Part shown: one piece after another, positions 51,174-59,653 of the stretch | Layout of the letters: each line of letters begins with the position of its first letter | Numbering within the stretch: the first letter of the stretch is position 1 | Assembly: GCA_934401915.1 (NCBI GenBank) | Contig: CAKRSV010000003.1 | Coordinates: forward strand, 248,001 to 312,000 | Length of the DNA stretch: 64,000 nucleotides | Direction of reading: 5' to 3' | DNA from: an uncultured Lachnospiraceae bacterium | GTDB lineage: Bacteria > Bacillota > Clostridia > Lachnospirales > Lachnospiraceae | Position numbers and translations under genes: made by a program | The notes under the pieces: model-generated | Seen by the model: the letters and a program-made list of their open reading frames with translations, nothing else | Database searches by the model: none | Told to the model about the DNA's origin: nothing

Positions 51174-51373
51174 AGCTTTCTCCATATTTGTGTGCTTTAC
51201 ACCGTGCGTCTGTGATACGGATCAGGAAAATTCTGTACTTAGGTTAGCACATGCGATAGGACAAGTCAATTTGAGAATTGTCAGAATTTGTTATGTGTGC
51301 AATATGAGAAATAATACAAATTACTTGTGAGCAATGCTTAAAAAAGTGGAATTTCACAATTAAAAAACATAGA

Positions 51374-51385
51374 AATTGTACAATT
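51374..51385. promoter_or_regulatory. perfect 12-bp palindrome in the regulator/operon gap
   Basis: AATTGTACAATT is a perfect inverted repeat, flanked by further AAATT/AATTTC stretches. It lies between the LacI start and the kinase operon. It is either an AT-rich operator or part of a divergent promoter. Confidence 0.4.
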
Positions 51386-51443
51386 CTACGAATTTGAAAA
51401 GAGGACTTGATTTTCCGGGAAGGGCATACTATTATAAAATTAA

Positions 51444-51457
51444 CGTGCACGTGCACG
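51444..51457. promoter_or_regulatory. candidate LacI-type operator
   Basis: CGTGCACGTGCACG is a perfect 14-bp palindrome with a CG-type centre as in LacI-family operators. It sits just after a TATAAAAT -10-like box (51433-51440), where a bound repressor would block the kinase operon. The pairing with this regulator is inferred from position. Confidence 0.55.
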
Positions 51458-51552
51458 GTAACAAATCCGCAGCGTGCAGGCGCATAGGTAAGCGGGACAA
51501 TGTTCCAGAACAAAAACAGGCGCAAAGAACGTGCGCAGAACTGGAGGATAAT

Positions 51553-53028
51553 ATGCTGTATATTGGTGTAGATTTGGGAACGTCCGCCGTCAAGCTGCTC
51601 CTGATGGAGGGAAACGGAAAGATCGTAAATATCGTATCGAAGGAATATCCGCTGTATTTCCCGCATCCCGGCTGGTCGGAGCAGAAGCCGGAGGACTGGT
51701 ATGAGAAAAGCATCGAAGGGATCAAGGAGCTGATCCGGGATGTTGACAAGAGCCAGATCGCAGGCATCAGCTTTGGCGGGCAGATGCACGGACTGGTAAT
51801 ATTGGACGAGAAGGACGAGGTGATCCGTCCGGCGATCCTTTGGAACGATGGAAGGACCACGCAGGAGTGCGATTATCTGAACAATGTGATCGGTAAGGAT
51901 AAGCTGTCGCAGTACACGGCGAACATTTCCTTCACCGGTTTTACGGCGCCCAAGATCCTGTGGGTAAAAAATAAAGAGCCGGAGAACTTTGCAAGGATCC
52001 GCAAGATCATGCTTCCAAAGGATTATATAGCTTATAAGCTGACCGGCGTGCACTGCACGGATGTGTCGGATGCGTCGGGAATGCTTCTGTTCGATGTGAA
52101 GAACCGCTGCTGGTCGAAGGAGATGTGCGAGATCTGCGACGTGAAGGAAGAACAGCTTGCCAGGATCTACGAGAGCTACGAGACGGTCGGAACGGTGCTG
52201 CCGGAGATCGCGAAAGAGCTCGGGATTCCGGAGAATGTAAAGGTGGCAGCAGGCGGCGGCGACAATGCGGCGGCGGCAGTCGGCACGGGAACCGTGGGAG
52301 ACGGAATGTGCAACATTTCGCTTGGAACGAGCGGAACGATCTTTATCTCCTCTGAAAAGTTCGGAGTGGACAAAAACAACGCGCTGCACGCTTTTGCACA
52401 CGCAGACGGACATTATCATCTGATGGGATGTATGCTCAGCGCAGCGTCCTGCAATAAATGGTGGATGGATGAGATCATCGGCACAAAGGACTATGCGGCG
52501 GAGCAGAAAGAGATCACAGAGGAAAAGCTGGGCGAGAATCACGTATATTTCCTGCCGTATCTGATGGGGGAGCGCTCCCCGCACAACGATCCCAACGCGA
52601 GAGGAACGTTCATCGGAATGACCATGGACACGACCAGGGCGGATATGACACAGGCGGTACTGGAAGGCGTTGCCTTTGCACTCAGGGATTCGCTGGAGGT
52701 GGCAAGATCGCTCGGAATCCACATCGAGAGAACGAAGATCTGCGGTGGTGGAGCCAAGAGCCCGCTCTGGAAGCGCATGATCGCCAACATCATGAATCTC
52801 AAGGTAGATGTGATCGAGAGCGAGGAAGGCCCGGCGATGGGCGGCGCGATGCTGGCGGCGGTAGCGTGCGGCGAGTATGCGAGCGTGGAGGAGGCTGCGG
52901 CAAAGATCGTGAAGGTGGTCGATACCGTGGAGCCAGAACCGGAGCTGGTCGCAAAATACGAGGCGAGATATCAGCAGTTCAGGCAGATCTACCCGGCCTG
53001 CAAGGAGCTTTTTGGGAAGATACTGTAG
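51553..53028 (+). CDS. xylB: FGGY-family carbohydrate kinase (xylulokinase-like)
   Basis: A 491-residue sugar kinase. The start at 51553 is chosen because GGAGG precedes it and the protein then begins LYIGVDLGTSAVKLLL, the phosphate-binding motif; a longer frame from 51376 has no support. Family motifs: GWSEQKPEDWYEKSIEGI, GISFGGQMHGLVILDE, PAILWNDGRTTQECD, AAGGGDNAAAAVGTG, SLGTSGTIF and ICGGGAKSPLWKRMIANI. The length fits XylB, but the neighbours point to a fucose/arabinose-type sugar, so the true substrate may be another ketose such as L-fuculose, L-ribulose or D-xylulose. It is the first gene of a three-gene operon. Confidence 0.88.
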   Translation: MLYIGVDLGTSAVKLLLMEGNGKIVNIVSKEYPLYFPHPGWSEQKPEDWYEKSIEGIKELIRDVDKSQIAGISFGGQMHGLVILDEKDEVIRPAILWNDGRTTQECDYLNNVIGKDKLSQYTANISFTGFTAPKILWVKNKEPENFARIRKIMLPKDYIAYKLTGVHCTDVSDASGMLLFDVKNRCWSKEMCEICDVKEEQLARIYESYETVGTVLPEIAKELGIPENVKVAAGGGDNAAAAVGTGTVGDGMCNISLGTSGTIFISSEKFGVDKNNALHAFAHADGHYHLMGCMLSAASCNKWWMDEIIGTKDYAAEQKEITEEKLGENHVYFLPYLMGERSPHNDPNARGTFIGMTMDTTRADMTQAVLEGVAFALRDSLEVARSLGIHIERTKICGGGAKSPLWKRMIANIMNLKVDVIESEEGPAMGGAMLAAVACGEYASVEEAAAKIVKVVDTVEPEPELVAKYEARYQQFRQIYPACKELFGKIL

Positions 53029-53048
53029 GTTAGGAAAGGAGAGATAAG

Positions 53049-53669
53049 ATGGAGATCAAGAAGATTACGGATGCCGCATTTCGGAAATACGGCAGGGTGG
53101 TAAAGGAGGTCGACTTTGCTCCGCTTGTTGAGGCGCTGAAGAAAACGCCGGACTATGACGGGGTGGAATATCAGGCTTCCGTGCCAGAGCTGGAGACGAC
53201 AGCCTGCATGAAGCAGCTTCAGGAGATCACTTACGGCGAGCTCCCGATCCAGATCGGTTACTGCAACGGTGTCAACTTTAAGCTGAACGCGGTAGAGTAT
53301 CACCGCAATTCTGAGATCAATGTGGCAGCGACTGACGCGATCCTGATCCTGGGGATGCAGCAGGATATCACAGAGGATTATACCTATGATACAGCGAAGA
53401 TGGAGGCGTTTTTAGTGCCTGCCGGAACAGCGGTGGAGGTCTACGCGACAACGCTTCACTATGCACCCTGCAGTGTGGATGGAAAGCAGTTTAAGGTAGG
53501 GATCGTGCTCCCGAAGGGAACCAACTATCCGTTGGAAGAAAAGCACGGAGGGCTGGAGGATGCCCTGATCACGGCAAAGAACAAATGGCTTATCGGTCAC
53601 GCAGAGGGCGGACTTGACGAGGGAGCGCACATTGGACTTGTCGGAAAGAATCTGGATATTCGCGAATAA
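53049..53669 (+). CDS. DUF4867 family protein
   Basis: A 206-residue cupin-like protein. GVEYQASVPELETTACMKQL, GELPIQIGYCNGVNFKLNAVEYHRNSEINVAATDAILILG and FLVPAGTAVEVYATTLHYAPCSV match the DUF4867 family, whose members sit in sugar-breakdown operons of Firmicutes and keep a histidine and glutamate set of cupins (HRNSEI and LHYAPC). GGAGA precedes the ATG. It sits between the kinase and the isomerase with gaps of 20 and 46 bases. The function is not known; an epimerase, lyxose-isomerase-like or sugar-mutarotase role is a guess from fold and place. Confidence 0.85.
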   Translation: MEIKKITDAAFRKYGRVVKEVDFAPLVEALKKTPDYDGVEYQASVPELETTACMKQLQEITYGELPIQIGYCNGVNFKLNAVEYHRNSEINVAATDAILILGMQQDITEDYTYDTAKMEAFLVPAGTAVEVYATTLHYAPCSVDGKQFKVGIVLPKGTNYPLEEKHGGLEDALITAKNKWLIGHAEGGLDEGAHIGLVGKNLDIRE

Positions 53670-53715
53670 GGGATGAGGATGATACCGGCAGAGCCGGTTA
53701 AAGGAGGATAAGTAT

Positions 53716-55200
53716 ATGAATAATTTACCGAAAATCAAAATTGGTATCGTAGCAGTAAGTCGTGACTGTTTCCCGGCGTCGCTGGCAGTCAACAGAAGAA
53801 AAGCTCTGGTAGAGGCTTACAAGGCAAAGTATGACGCATCGGACATTTATGAGTGCCCGGTATGTATCATCGAGAGTGAGACCGATATGGTGGAGGCGCT
53901 GAAGGATATCAAGGCAAACGGATGTAATGCGCTTTGCGTATACCTTGGAAACTTCGGACCGGAAATTTCTGAGACACTTCTGGCTAAGCACTTTGAAGGA
54001 CCGAAGATGTTCGTTGCTGCTGCAGAGGAATCCCAGAATGATCTGGTGCAGGGACGTGGAGACGCTTATTGCGGTATGCTCAATGCAAGCTACAACTTAA
54101 AGCTGCGCAATGTGAAGGCATACATCCCGGAATATCCGGTAGGCGACGCAGAGGACTGTGCAGATATGATCCACGAATTTGTGCCGATCGCACGTGCGGT
54201 TGCAGCGCTTTCCAGCCTGAAGATCATTTCCTTTGGTCCCAGACCGCTGAACTTCCTTGCTTGTAACGCACCGATCCAGCAGCTCTACAACCTGGGCGTT
54301 GAGATCGAGGAAAATTCCGAGCTGGATCTGTTTGAAGCCTTCAATAAACATGAGGGAGATCCCCGTATCCCGGACGTGGTTAAGGATATGGAGGCTGAGC
54401 TGGGAGATGGCAACAACAAGCCTTCCATTCTGCCCAAGCTGGCACAGTACGAGATCACCCTTCTGGACTGGATCGAAGAGCACAAAGGCTATCGTGAGTA
54501 TGTGGCGATCGCCGGAAAATGCTGGCCGGCATTCCAGACACAGTTTGGCTTCGTTCCCTGCTACGTGAACAGCCGCCTGACAGGAAGGGGAATCCCGGTT
54601 TCCTGTGAGGTAGATATTTACGGATGTCTGAGCGAGTTTATCGGTGAAGCAGTCAGCGATGATATTGTCACCCTGCTTGACATTAACAATTCCGTACCTA
54701 AGGATATGTACAAAGAGTCCATCGAGGGCAAATTTGATTATAAATTTACAGATACCTTCATGGGATTCCACTGCGGCAATACCTGCTCCAAGAAGCTGAC
54801 CAAGTGCAGCATGGAATACCAGATGATCATGGCAAGATCCCTTCCGGAAGAGGTTACACAGGGTACGCTCGAAGGAGATATCGTACCGGGCAACATTACA
54901 TTCTACCGTCTGCAGAGCACCTCGGACAACATTCTCCGCGCTTACGTGGCAGAAGGCGAGGTACTTCCGGTAGCGACCAGATCCTTCGGAGGAATCGGCG
55001 TATTCGCTATTCCGGAGATGGGAAGATTCTATCGTCACGTACTGATCGAGAAGAATTATCCTCACCACGGAGCTGTTGCATTCGGTCATTTCGGAAAGGC
55101 ATTGTATGAGGTATTCAAGTACATCGGTGTGGATGTGAGCGAGATCGGTTATAATCAGCCGAAGAGCTTACCGTACCCGACAGAGAATCCGTTCGCATAG
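53716..55200 (+). CDS. L-fucose/L-arabinose isomerase family protein
   Basis: A 494-residue aldose-ketose isomerase-fold protein. It begins KIKIGIVAVSRDCFPASL and has AVCVYLGNFGPE-type and FVAAAEESQNDLVQGRGDAYCGML stretches, IISFGPRPLNFLACNAP, CEVDIYGCLSEFI and FMGFHCGNTCSKKL. These fit the fucose/arabinose isomerase superfamily. Together with a kinase before it, it would turn an aldose into a phosphorylated ketose. AGGAGG precedes the ATG. The gene closes the operon and is followed by a strong terminator. No transporter or aldolase is in the window. Confidence 0.88.
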   Translation: MNNLPKIKIGIVAVSRDCFPASLAVNRRKALVEAYKAKYDASDIYECPVCIIESETDMVEALKDIKANGCNALCVYLGNFGPEISETLLAKHFEGPKMFVAAAEESQNDLVQGRGDAYCGMLNASYNLKLRNVKAYIPEYPVGDAEDCADMIHEFVPIARAVAALSSLKIISFGPRPLNFLACNAPIQQLYNLGVEIEENSELDLFEAFNKHEGDPRIPDVVKDMEAELGDGNNKPSILPKLAQYEITLLDWIEEHKGYREYVAIAGKCWPAFQTQFGFVPCYVNSRLTGRGIPVSCEVDIYGCLSEFIGEAVSDDIVTLLDINNSVPKDMYKESIEGKFDYKFTDTFMGFHCGNTCSKKLTKCSMEYQMIMARSLPEEVTQGTLEGDIVPGNITFYRLQSTSDNILRAYVAEGEVLPVATRSFGGIGVFAIPEMGRFYRHVLIEKNYPHHGAVAFGHFGKALYEVFKYIGVDVSEIGYNQPKSLPYPTENPFA

Positions 55201-55221
55201 AAATTACGGTCATAAGATGTA

Positions 55222-55270
55222 AAAGAAAAGAACCGGCAGGAATTTCATGAGAAGTTCCTGTCGGTTTTTG
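55222..55270 (+). terminator. terminator of the sugar operon, left copy of a 45-bp direct repeat
   Basis: AACCGGCAGGAA at 55231-55242 pairs with TTCCTGTCGGTT at 55255-55266, then TTTTTG. Bases 55222-55266 are identical to 56849-56893 on the other side of the flagellin gene. Confidence 0.9.
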
Positions 55271-55488
55271 TATAATCAGGAAATAGAAAATATCTGATCG
55301 CTGAATAAATGGATTTTGTATACAAATAAGGAAACTGCTCGTACTTGTGCGGGTGCATTTGGATATTGCAAATCTGAAAAAATTAAATTTTTTTATAAAA
55401 ACATTGTAATTGCTGCTATCTTTTGGTGCTAAACTGAGGGCAAAAGCTGTAAATAGGCTCAATTCGTTTATTACCAGAGGAAAAGGCT

Positions 55489-56799
55489 ATGAGGATCAAA
55501 AAGAATATTACGGCTATGAATGCCAACAGAATGTTAAATCTTGTGACAAATGTGCAGGCAGAGTCAACCGAAAAACTTTCATCCGGTTACCGGATCAACC
55601 GTGCATCGGATGATGTGGCAGGCTTGTCCATTTCGGAGAAGATGCGTCGCCAGATAAGAGGATTGACGCAGGCTTCTGCCAATGCGGAGGATGGAATTTC
55701 CTGTGTACAGACGGCTGAGGGAGCGCTCAACGAGGTTCAGGATATGCTGCAGCGGATGAATGAGCTGGCTGTCAAGGGAGAGAATGGAACGTTGACAACG
55801 ACCGACCGAGCTTATATCCAGTCGGAGGTGCGACAGCTTATGAGCGAGGTGGATCGGGTGCAGAGCACGACAACCTTCAATGAGATGAATCTGTTGGACG
55901 GATCCTTTATCAAAGGGTTGCAGGTAGGAGCAGAGGCAGGACAGCATATCGATATTTCGATTGCCAATATGAGCATGGCAGGTCTGGCAGCAGGAGTGAA
56001 CAGCCGGCTGTATACTCCGGTTGATTATAATTATTTGAAGGAATATTGGAAATTTTATACTTGGGTAACAGATAGTTATGAATTATTGCCAGGACAGACA
56101 TTTGATCCGACAAAGCTGGATTTAAGTGATACTAATATGTGGAAAATGACATCTACAATCAGCGATGGGTATCGATATAAGTTGTGGTGCGTAGATCCGG
56201 AACATCCATGGAGAGATCTTGGTGATTGGTATGGAGCATCGGTTGCAGTCAGACATGATGGGAAAACGGATTATTATTCTTACATTGGTAAAAAGAAATA
56301 TGATGGCAAAAACAGAGACATGAATGATGCCACAAACTGGCAACAAGTACAAGTCGATGTGGAAAGCTGGGCAGAGCATGATCATTTTTCTCCGATTGAT
56401 GAGTGGAGAGGCACATACGCATTTCGGAGAATGACAACCGGTCTGGCGAACAAGGTGTTAGCGACGTTTATGCGGATGGAGACTGGCAATGAGGGGACTG
56501 TCGCTACGGCAAGAGAATTTAATTCGCTCAATGCCTTTGTCAAGGCGGCGATCTCACTGGTATCGCAACAGCGTTCGGATCTTGGAGCGATTCAAAACCG
56601 GCTGGAGTATACGATCCGCAATCTTGAGAATATTGTGGAGAATACGACAGCTTCCGAGTCAGAAATCCGGGATGCAGATATTGCTACGGAGATGGTACGC
56701 TTTTCGAACAACAGTATTTTGCAGCAGGCAGGCGTGTCCATGCTGTCACAGGCAAATCAGAACAGCCAGATGGCGTTGACGCTTTTGGGAGGAGCCTGA
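55489..56799 (+). CDS. flagellin with a variant central domain
   Basis: A 436-residue flagellin, the filament subunit of the flagellum. The N-terminal D0/D1 part (1-165) is well kept: ITAMNANRMLNLVTNVQAES, EKLSSGYRINRASDDVAGLSISEKMR, ANAEDGISCVQTAEGALNEVQDMLQRMNELAVKG. The C-terminal D1/D0 part (about 330-436) has SDLGAIQNRLEYTIRNLENI, ESEIRDADIATEMVRFSNNSILQQAGVSMLSQANQ. The central region (about 170-320) is different: rich in Trp, Tyr and Asp, with lower GC (about 56030-56450) than its neighbours. AGAGG precedes the ATG. No other flagellar structural operon is in the window, so it is a stand-alone flagellin. The central domain may have been swapped in. Confidence 0.95.
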   Translation: MRIKKNITAMNANRMLNLVTNVQAESTEKLSSGYRINRASDDVAGLSISEKMRRQIRGLTQASANAEDGISCVQTAEGALNEVQDMLQRMNELAVKGENGTLTTTDRAYIQSEVRQLMSEVDRVQSTTTFNEMNLLDGSFIKGLQVGAEAGQHIDISIANMSMAGLAAGVNSRLYTPVDYNYLKEYWKFYTWVTDSYELLPGQTFDPTKLDLSDTNMWKMTSTISDGYRYKLWCVDPEHPWRDLGDWYGASVAVRHDGKTDYYSYIGKKKYDGKNRDMNDATNWQQVQVDVESWAEHDHFSPIDEWRGTYAFRRMTTGLANKVLATFMRMETGNEGTVATAREFNSLNAFVKAAISLVSQQRSDLGAIQNRLEYTIRNLENIVENTTASESEIRDADIATEMVRFSNNSILQQAGVSMLSQANQNSQMALTLLGGA

Positions 56800-56848
56800 A
56801 TTTCTTTCGTAAAAGATAGGCGATTCCCGGCATGTATAAGCATTTTTC

Positions 56849-56897
56849 AAAGAAAAGAACCGGCAGGAATTTCATGAGAAGTTCCTGTCGGTTCTGT
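56849..56897 (+). terminator. terminator-like hairpin after flagellin, right copy of the 45-bp direct repeat
   Basis: The stem of the left copy recurs at 56858-56869 and 56882-56893, but the T-run is broken (TTCTGTG), so it may work less well. It lies between the flagellin stop and a convergent gene. Confidence 0.8.
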
Positions 56898-56962
56898 GTA
56901 TCTTGCGACGTTTGTCTGATGTCTGCTGTTTCGCAGGTAAATTTCACAAAGCAAATCGGGGA

Positions 56963-57685
56963 TCAGGTGATACTGTCAATGGTAGCAGTGTTGGTATTTG
57001 TGCTGCTGTAGCTACCGGTTCTGGTATAACTTTTTGCAGTAACGGATTCTCCGTCGCTGGCGTAGCGGTAAATCTGGCTTGCCTTGGAGGATACCTTATC
57101 TGCAAAAGAACCGGCGCCGCTGAACAATGCTTTTACTGTTCCGATATTTGCCTTCTTGAAGCTGTCCTCGCTGATAGAGAGGGTACGGTCGGAATTCAGC
57201 GTGATGCCAATATTGCCGAACAGCTTGAAATTGTTGTACATAGCATCTGTAAGGTGTTCAGCCTGCTTTTGGATGGACTCATTGCTGCTCTTGGATGCGC
57301 TCTTGACCAGTGAGTTATAGCTGTCGATAAAAGAAGAAACTGCTTTGTAAGCACCGTCCATATCTTCCGCAGAGAAATCCGTGCTGCTGAGCTTTTCCGC
57401 GTCCTTATAGGCAGCCTTGGCGGCAGACGCAGCAGCGGCGTCCTTCTGAGTCTCTTTTTTGGAAGCGGTTTTCGTAGATTTGTCGCTGCCTTCTGTTTCC
57501 TCAGCGACTGCTTTCTTGTAATAAGCCTTCATCATCTTGCCGTAACTTCCGTTTTTGATGGAGGCATAGTCAGTGAGCAGACTGTTCATTCCGCTATCGG
57601 ACGTTGAAGAGGAAGAAGCGCCGCTCAGGAGCGACGAATACGTGTCTGCCAGACCTGAATTTAAACCGTTCAGATTGATTCCCAT
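56963..57685 (-). CDS. flagellar cap-like (FliD C-terminal-like) small protein
   Basis: A 240-residue protein. The start at 57685 follows AAGGAGGG, the best ribosome site nearby. It has MGINLNGLNSGLADTYSSLLSG, a Lys/Ala/Asp-rich helix (about 70-105) and SSFIDSYNSLVKSASKSSNESIQKQAEHLTDAMYNNFKLFGNIGITLNSDRTLSISEDSFKKAN. The last stretch is like the C-terminal half of flagellar filament cap proteins (FliD), which share VDAYNxL...GIxxxxDGxLxxDxxxF. No FliD N-terminal domain is present. It is convergent with the flagellin gene, so a filament-related or secreted role fits. The family call is tentative. Confidence 0.6.
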   Translation of the reverse strand: MGINLNGLNSGLADTYSSLLSGASSSSTSDSGMNSLLTDYASIKNGSYGKMMKAYYKKAVAEETEGSDKSTKTASKKETQKDAAAASAAKAAYKDAEKLSSTDFSAEDMDGAYKAVSSFIDSYNSLVKSASKSSNESIQKQAEHLTDAMYNNFKLFGNIGITLNSDRTLSISEDSFKKANIGTVKALFSGAGSFADKVSSKASQIYRYASDGESVTAKSYTRTGSYSSTNTNTATIDSIT

Positions 57686-57876
57686 AAAGAATCCCTCCTT
57701 TTTATATGGTATCCTATCTGTTCTGGTGCGTGTTAAAAGCGGGCACCATGAATGGAACTGCATCGTTGTTAAATGATCATGTATATCCTATATATATTAT
57801 CTCGTCAGTTACGGCGATTTGTAAAGAGGAAATCTTACTTTTTTTGCACTTGTCCGGTCCAGTGGCAGGTAAAGAG

Positions 57877-57905
57877 TTGCCATTGCTCTGCATGCAAGGT
57901 ATACT
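57877..57905 (+). promoter_or_regulatory. promoter candidate for the small membrane protein
   Basis: TTGCCA at 57877-57882 and TATACT at 57900-57905 with a 17-base spacer. The remainder of the 310-base gap (57686-57995) holds an AT-rich stretch with no gene. Confidence 0.55.
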
Positions 57906-57917
57906 GAAAAGGAAACA

Positions 57918-57954
57918 GGCTACGCGTCACGCAAAAGACAGGCGACGCGTAGCC
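57918..57954 (+). other. long perfect hairpin in the leader of the small membrane protein
   Basis: GGCTACGCGTC pairs with GACGCGTAGCC (11 bp, 15-base loop). It starts just after the predicted transcript start, about 40 bases before the start codon. No T-run follows on either side that would make a clear terminator. Confidence 0.6.
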
Positions 57955-57995
57955 GGGGCAGAGGAATCAAAACGGAAATACGTCAGGGAGGATAT

Positions 57996-58475
57996 ATGAG
58001 AAACGAAAAAAACGGATTGCTGCAATTTCTGGGAGGACTGGCAATGCTGGTAGCCGGTCTTTTTATTCTTTCGCAGAAGGTGATGGTGACATCGGGATTC
58101 TTTGGTGGAGGTCTGGTGTTTGGAGGCTTTCATGTAAATAACGGACTGGTGATGGTGCCGCTTATTATCGGAATCATCTGGATGTTTGCCTCCGGTGGAA
58201 AAATTGCTTCAAAAATTTTTACAGTTGGAGCGGTTCTTTTGATCCTTGCTGCGATCATTATGAATACGAACCTGTATCTGGCCAGAACAACCCTTTATGA
58301 GTGGGTATTGATCCTGGTACTGATCTTTGGAGGAGCGGGGCTTCTGGCAAAGGTACTGTTTGCAGACCGAAGACCGACCCGGGATGATCAGCCGGCGCGG
58401 TATGACAGACTGGAGGATTCCAGACGGCAGGCAGAAGAGATCGAGCGGGAAATCGAGAGGATGAAGAGGAAATAG
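57996..58475 (+). CDS. small four-helix membrane protein of unknown function
   Basis: A 159-residue protein with about four hydrophobic segments (LLQFLGGLAMLVAGLFIL, GLVMVPLIIGIIWMF, IFTVGAVLLILAAIIM, WVLILVLIFGGAGLLA) and a charged cytoplasmic tail that looks like a short coiled coil (QAEEIEREIERMKRK). GGGAGG precedes the ATG. It has a promoter and a long hairpin upstream. No named family is recognised with confidence; the shape is like small membrane proteins of unknown role that are common in Lachnospiraceae. The polysaccharide deacetylase gene follows 59 bases later. Confidence 0.75.
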   Translation: MRNEKNGLLQFLGGLAMLVAGLFILSQKVMVTSGFFGGGLVFGGFHVNNGLVMVPLIIGIIWMFASGGKIASKIFTVGAVLLILAAIIMNTNLYLARTTLYEWVLILVLIFGGAGLLAKVLFADRRPTRDDQPARYDRLEDSRRQAEEIEREIERMKRK

Positions 58476-58489
58476 TCGTATGGAAAAGC

Positions 58490-58530
58490 ATACCCTGCAT
58501 ATACTGGACTAAAACGGTATGGCAGGGTAT
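58490..58530 (+). other. hairpin covering the ribosome site of the deacetylase gene
   Basis: ATACCCTGC at 58490-58498 pairs perfectly with GCAGGGTAT at 58522-58530. The second arm holds the only AGGG-type ribosome site for the ATG at 58535. Confidence 0.55.
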
Positions 58531-58534
58531 TATT

Positions 58535-59620
58535 ATGTCCGGAGAACGTAGATCCTGGGATGAAAAGATCACACTGGCGCTGACCGAACTGGAAAGAAGA
58601 CTGCAGTCGCAGCAGAATACAGGAGAAATGGCAGAAAACGCCTGGAATAAAGAGAGCGGAAGAGATCAGAGAAGAGAAAGCGCGGCAAAGGCCGGCTGGG
58701 CGGCTGGACAGAAACAGACGACGGACGATCTGCGCTCATGCTCCTGCAATCCGGGCAGTTGTCCGGTCGGATGCAGCGGAAAATATTGTGGAGGCAGAAG
58801 CGCCGATACGGAGATTGTATCCAAACAGGATAGAAAAAAGAAGGCGTTTCGGAGAAACCTGGCGGCACAAGTGGCGAAGTCGGCTGCTTTTCTGTTGGCG
58901 ACGATCGCATTGATCCAAGGAATTACAAGGGTGCTGCCGGATTCGATCACAGTCAGCAGCTCGGTAGGAGGCAGGGAACTTCCGATTTATTGCGTAGAGA
59001 CAGATAAAAAGCAGGTGGCGCTCAGCTTTGATGCGGCGTGGGGAAATGAAGATACCGGGCGCATTCTGGAAATACTGAAGAAGAATAATGTCAGAGTCAC
59101 CTTTTTTATGACCGGCGGATGGGTGGAGTCCTATCCGGATGACGTCAAGGCAATTCTGGCGGCAGGGCATGATCTGGGAAACCATTCGGAAAATCATAAG
59201 AATATGTCGCAGTTATCCGACTCGGAGTGCCAGGATGAGCTGATGAAGGTACATACAAAGGTGCAGGAGCTGACCGGCTATGAGATGTTTCTTTTCCGGC
59301 CGCCGTACGGAGATTATGACAATCATGTCATAACTAATGCGCATCAATGCGGCTATTATCCCATTCAATGGTCGATCGATTCTCTCGACTGGAAGGACTA
59401 CGGGGCAGAGGATATTGTAAACCGGGTTGTCAACTCGGATAAACTGAAAAACGGAGCGATCGTGCTGATGCACAATGGGGCAAAATACACGGCTGACGCA
59501 CTGGAAACGGTGATAAAAGGACTTCAGGATAAGGGATATGAGCTGGTGCCGATATCGGAGCTGATCTATCGGGACGGCTATCATATGCTCGGGGACGGAA
59601 CGCAGGTGTCGGATAAGTGA
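58535..59620 (+). CDS. membrane-anchored polysaccharide deacetylase (PdaB-like)
   Basis: A 361-residue type II membrane protein of the NodB/CE4 family, which removes acetyl groups from peptidoglycan or other GlcNAc-type polymers. A polar, Cys-containing cytoplasmic part (CSCNPGSCPVGCSGKYC, about 70-85) precedes one membrane helix (about 110-130). The deacetylase domain (about 155-355) has motif 1 ALSFDAAWGNED, motif 2 HDLGNHSENH with both metal histidines, motif 3 RPPYGDYD, motif 4 SLDWKDY and motif 5 VLMHN. This pattern is like PdaB/YlxY of Bacillus. The Cys-rich cytoplasmic stretch is unusual. A hairpin covers its ribosome site. Confidence 0.93.
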   Translation: MSGERRSWDEKITLALTELERRLQSQQNTGEMAENAWNKESGRDQRRESAAKAGWAAGQKQTTDDLRSCSCNPGSCPVGCSGKYCGGRSADTEIVSKQDRKKKAFRRNLAAQVAKSAAFLLATIALIQGITRVLPDSITVSSSVGGRELPIYCVETDKKQVALSFDAAWGNEDTGRILEILKKNNVRVTFFMTGGWVESYPDDVKAILAAGHDLGNHSENHKNMSQLSDSECQDELMKVHTKVQELTGYEMFLFRPPYGDYDNHVITNAHQCGYYPIQWSIDSLDWKDYGAEDIVNRVVNSDKLKNGAIVLMHNGAKYTADALETVIKGLQDKGYELVPISELIYRDGYHMLGDGTQVSDK

Positions 59621-59653
59621 GGAAAGTCCAAAATAACCTTCTCATAATACAAT

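Noticed and set aside
55380..55480. Sigma-28 type promoter for flagellin (TAAA-N15-GCCGATAA)
   Set aside because: Two TAAA boxes have a partly similar second box at about 15 bases, but each has three or more mismatches, so neither is claimed.
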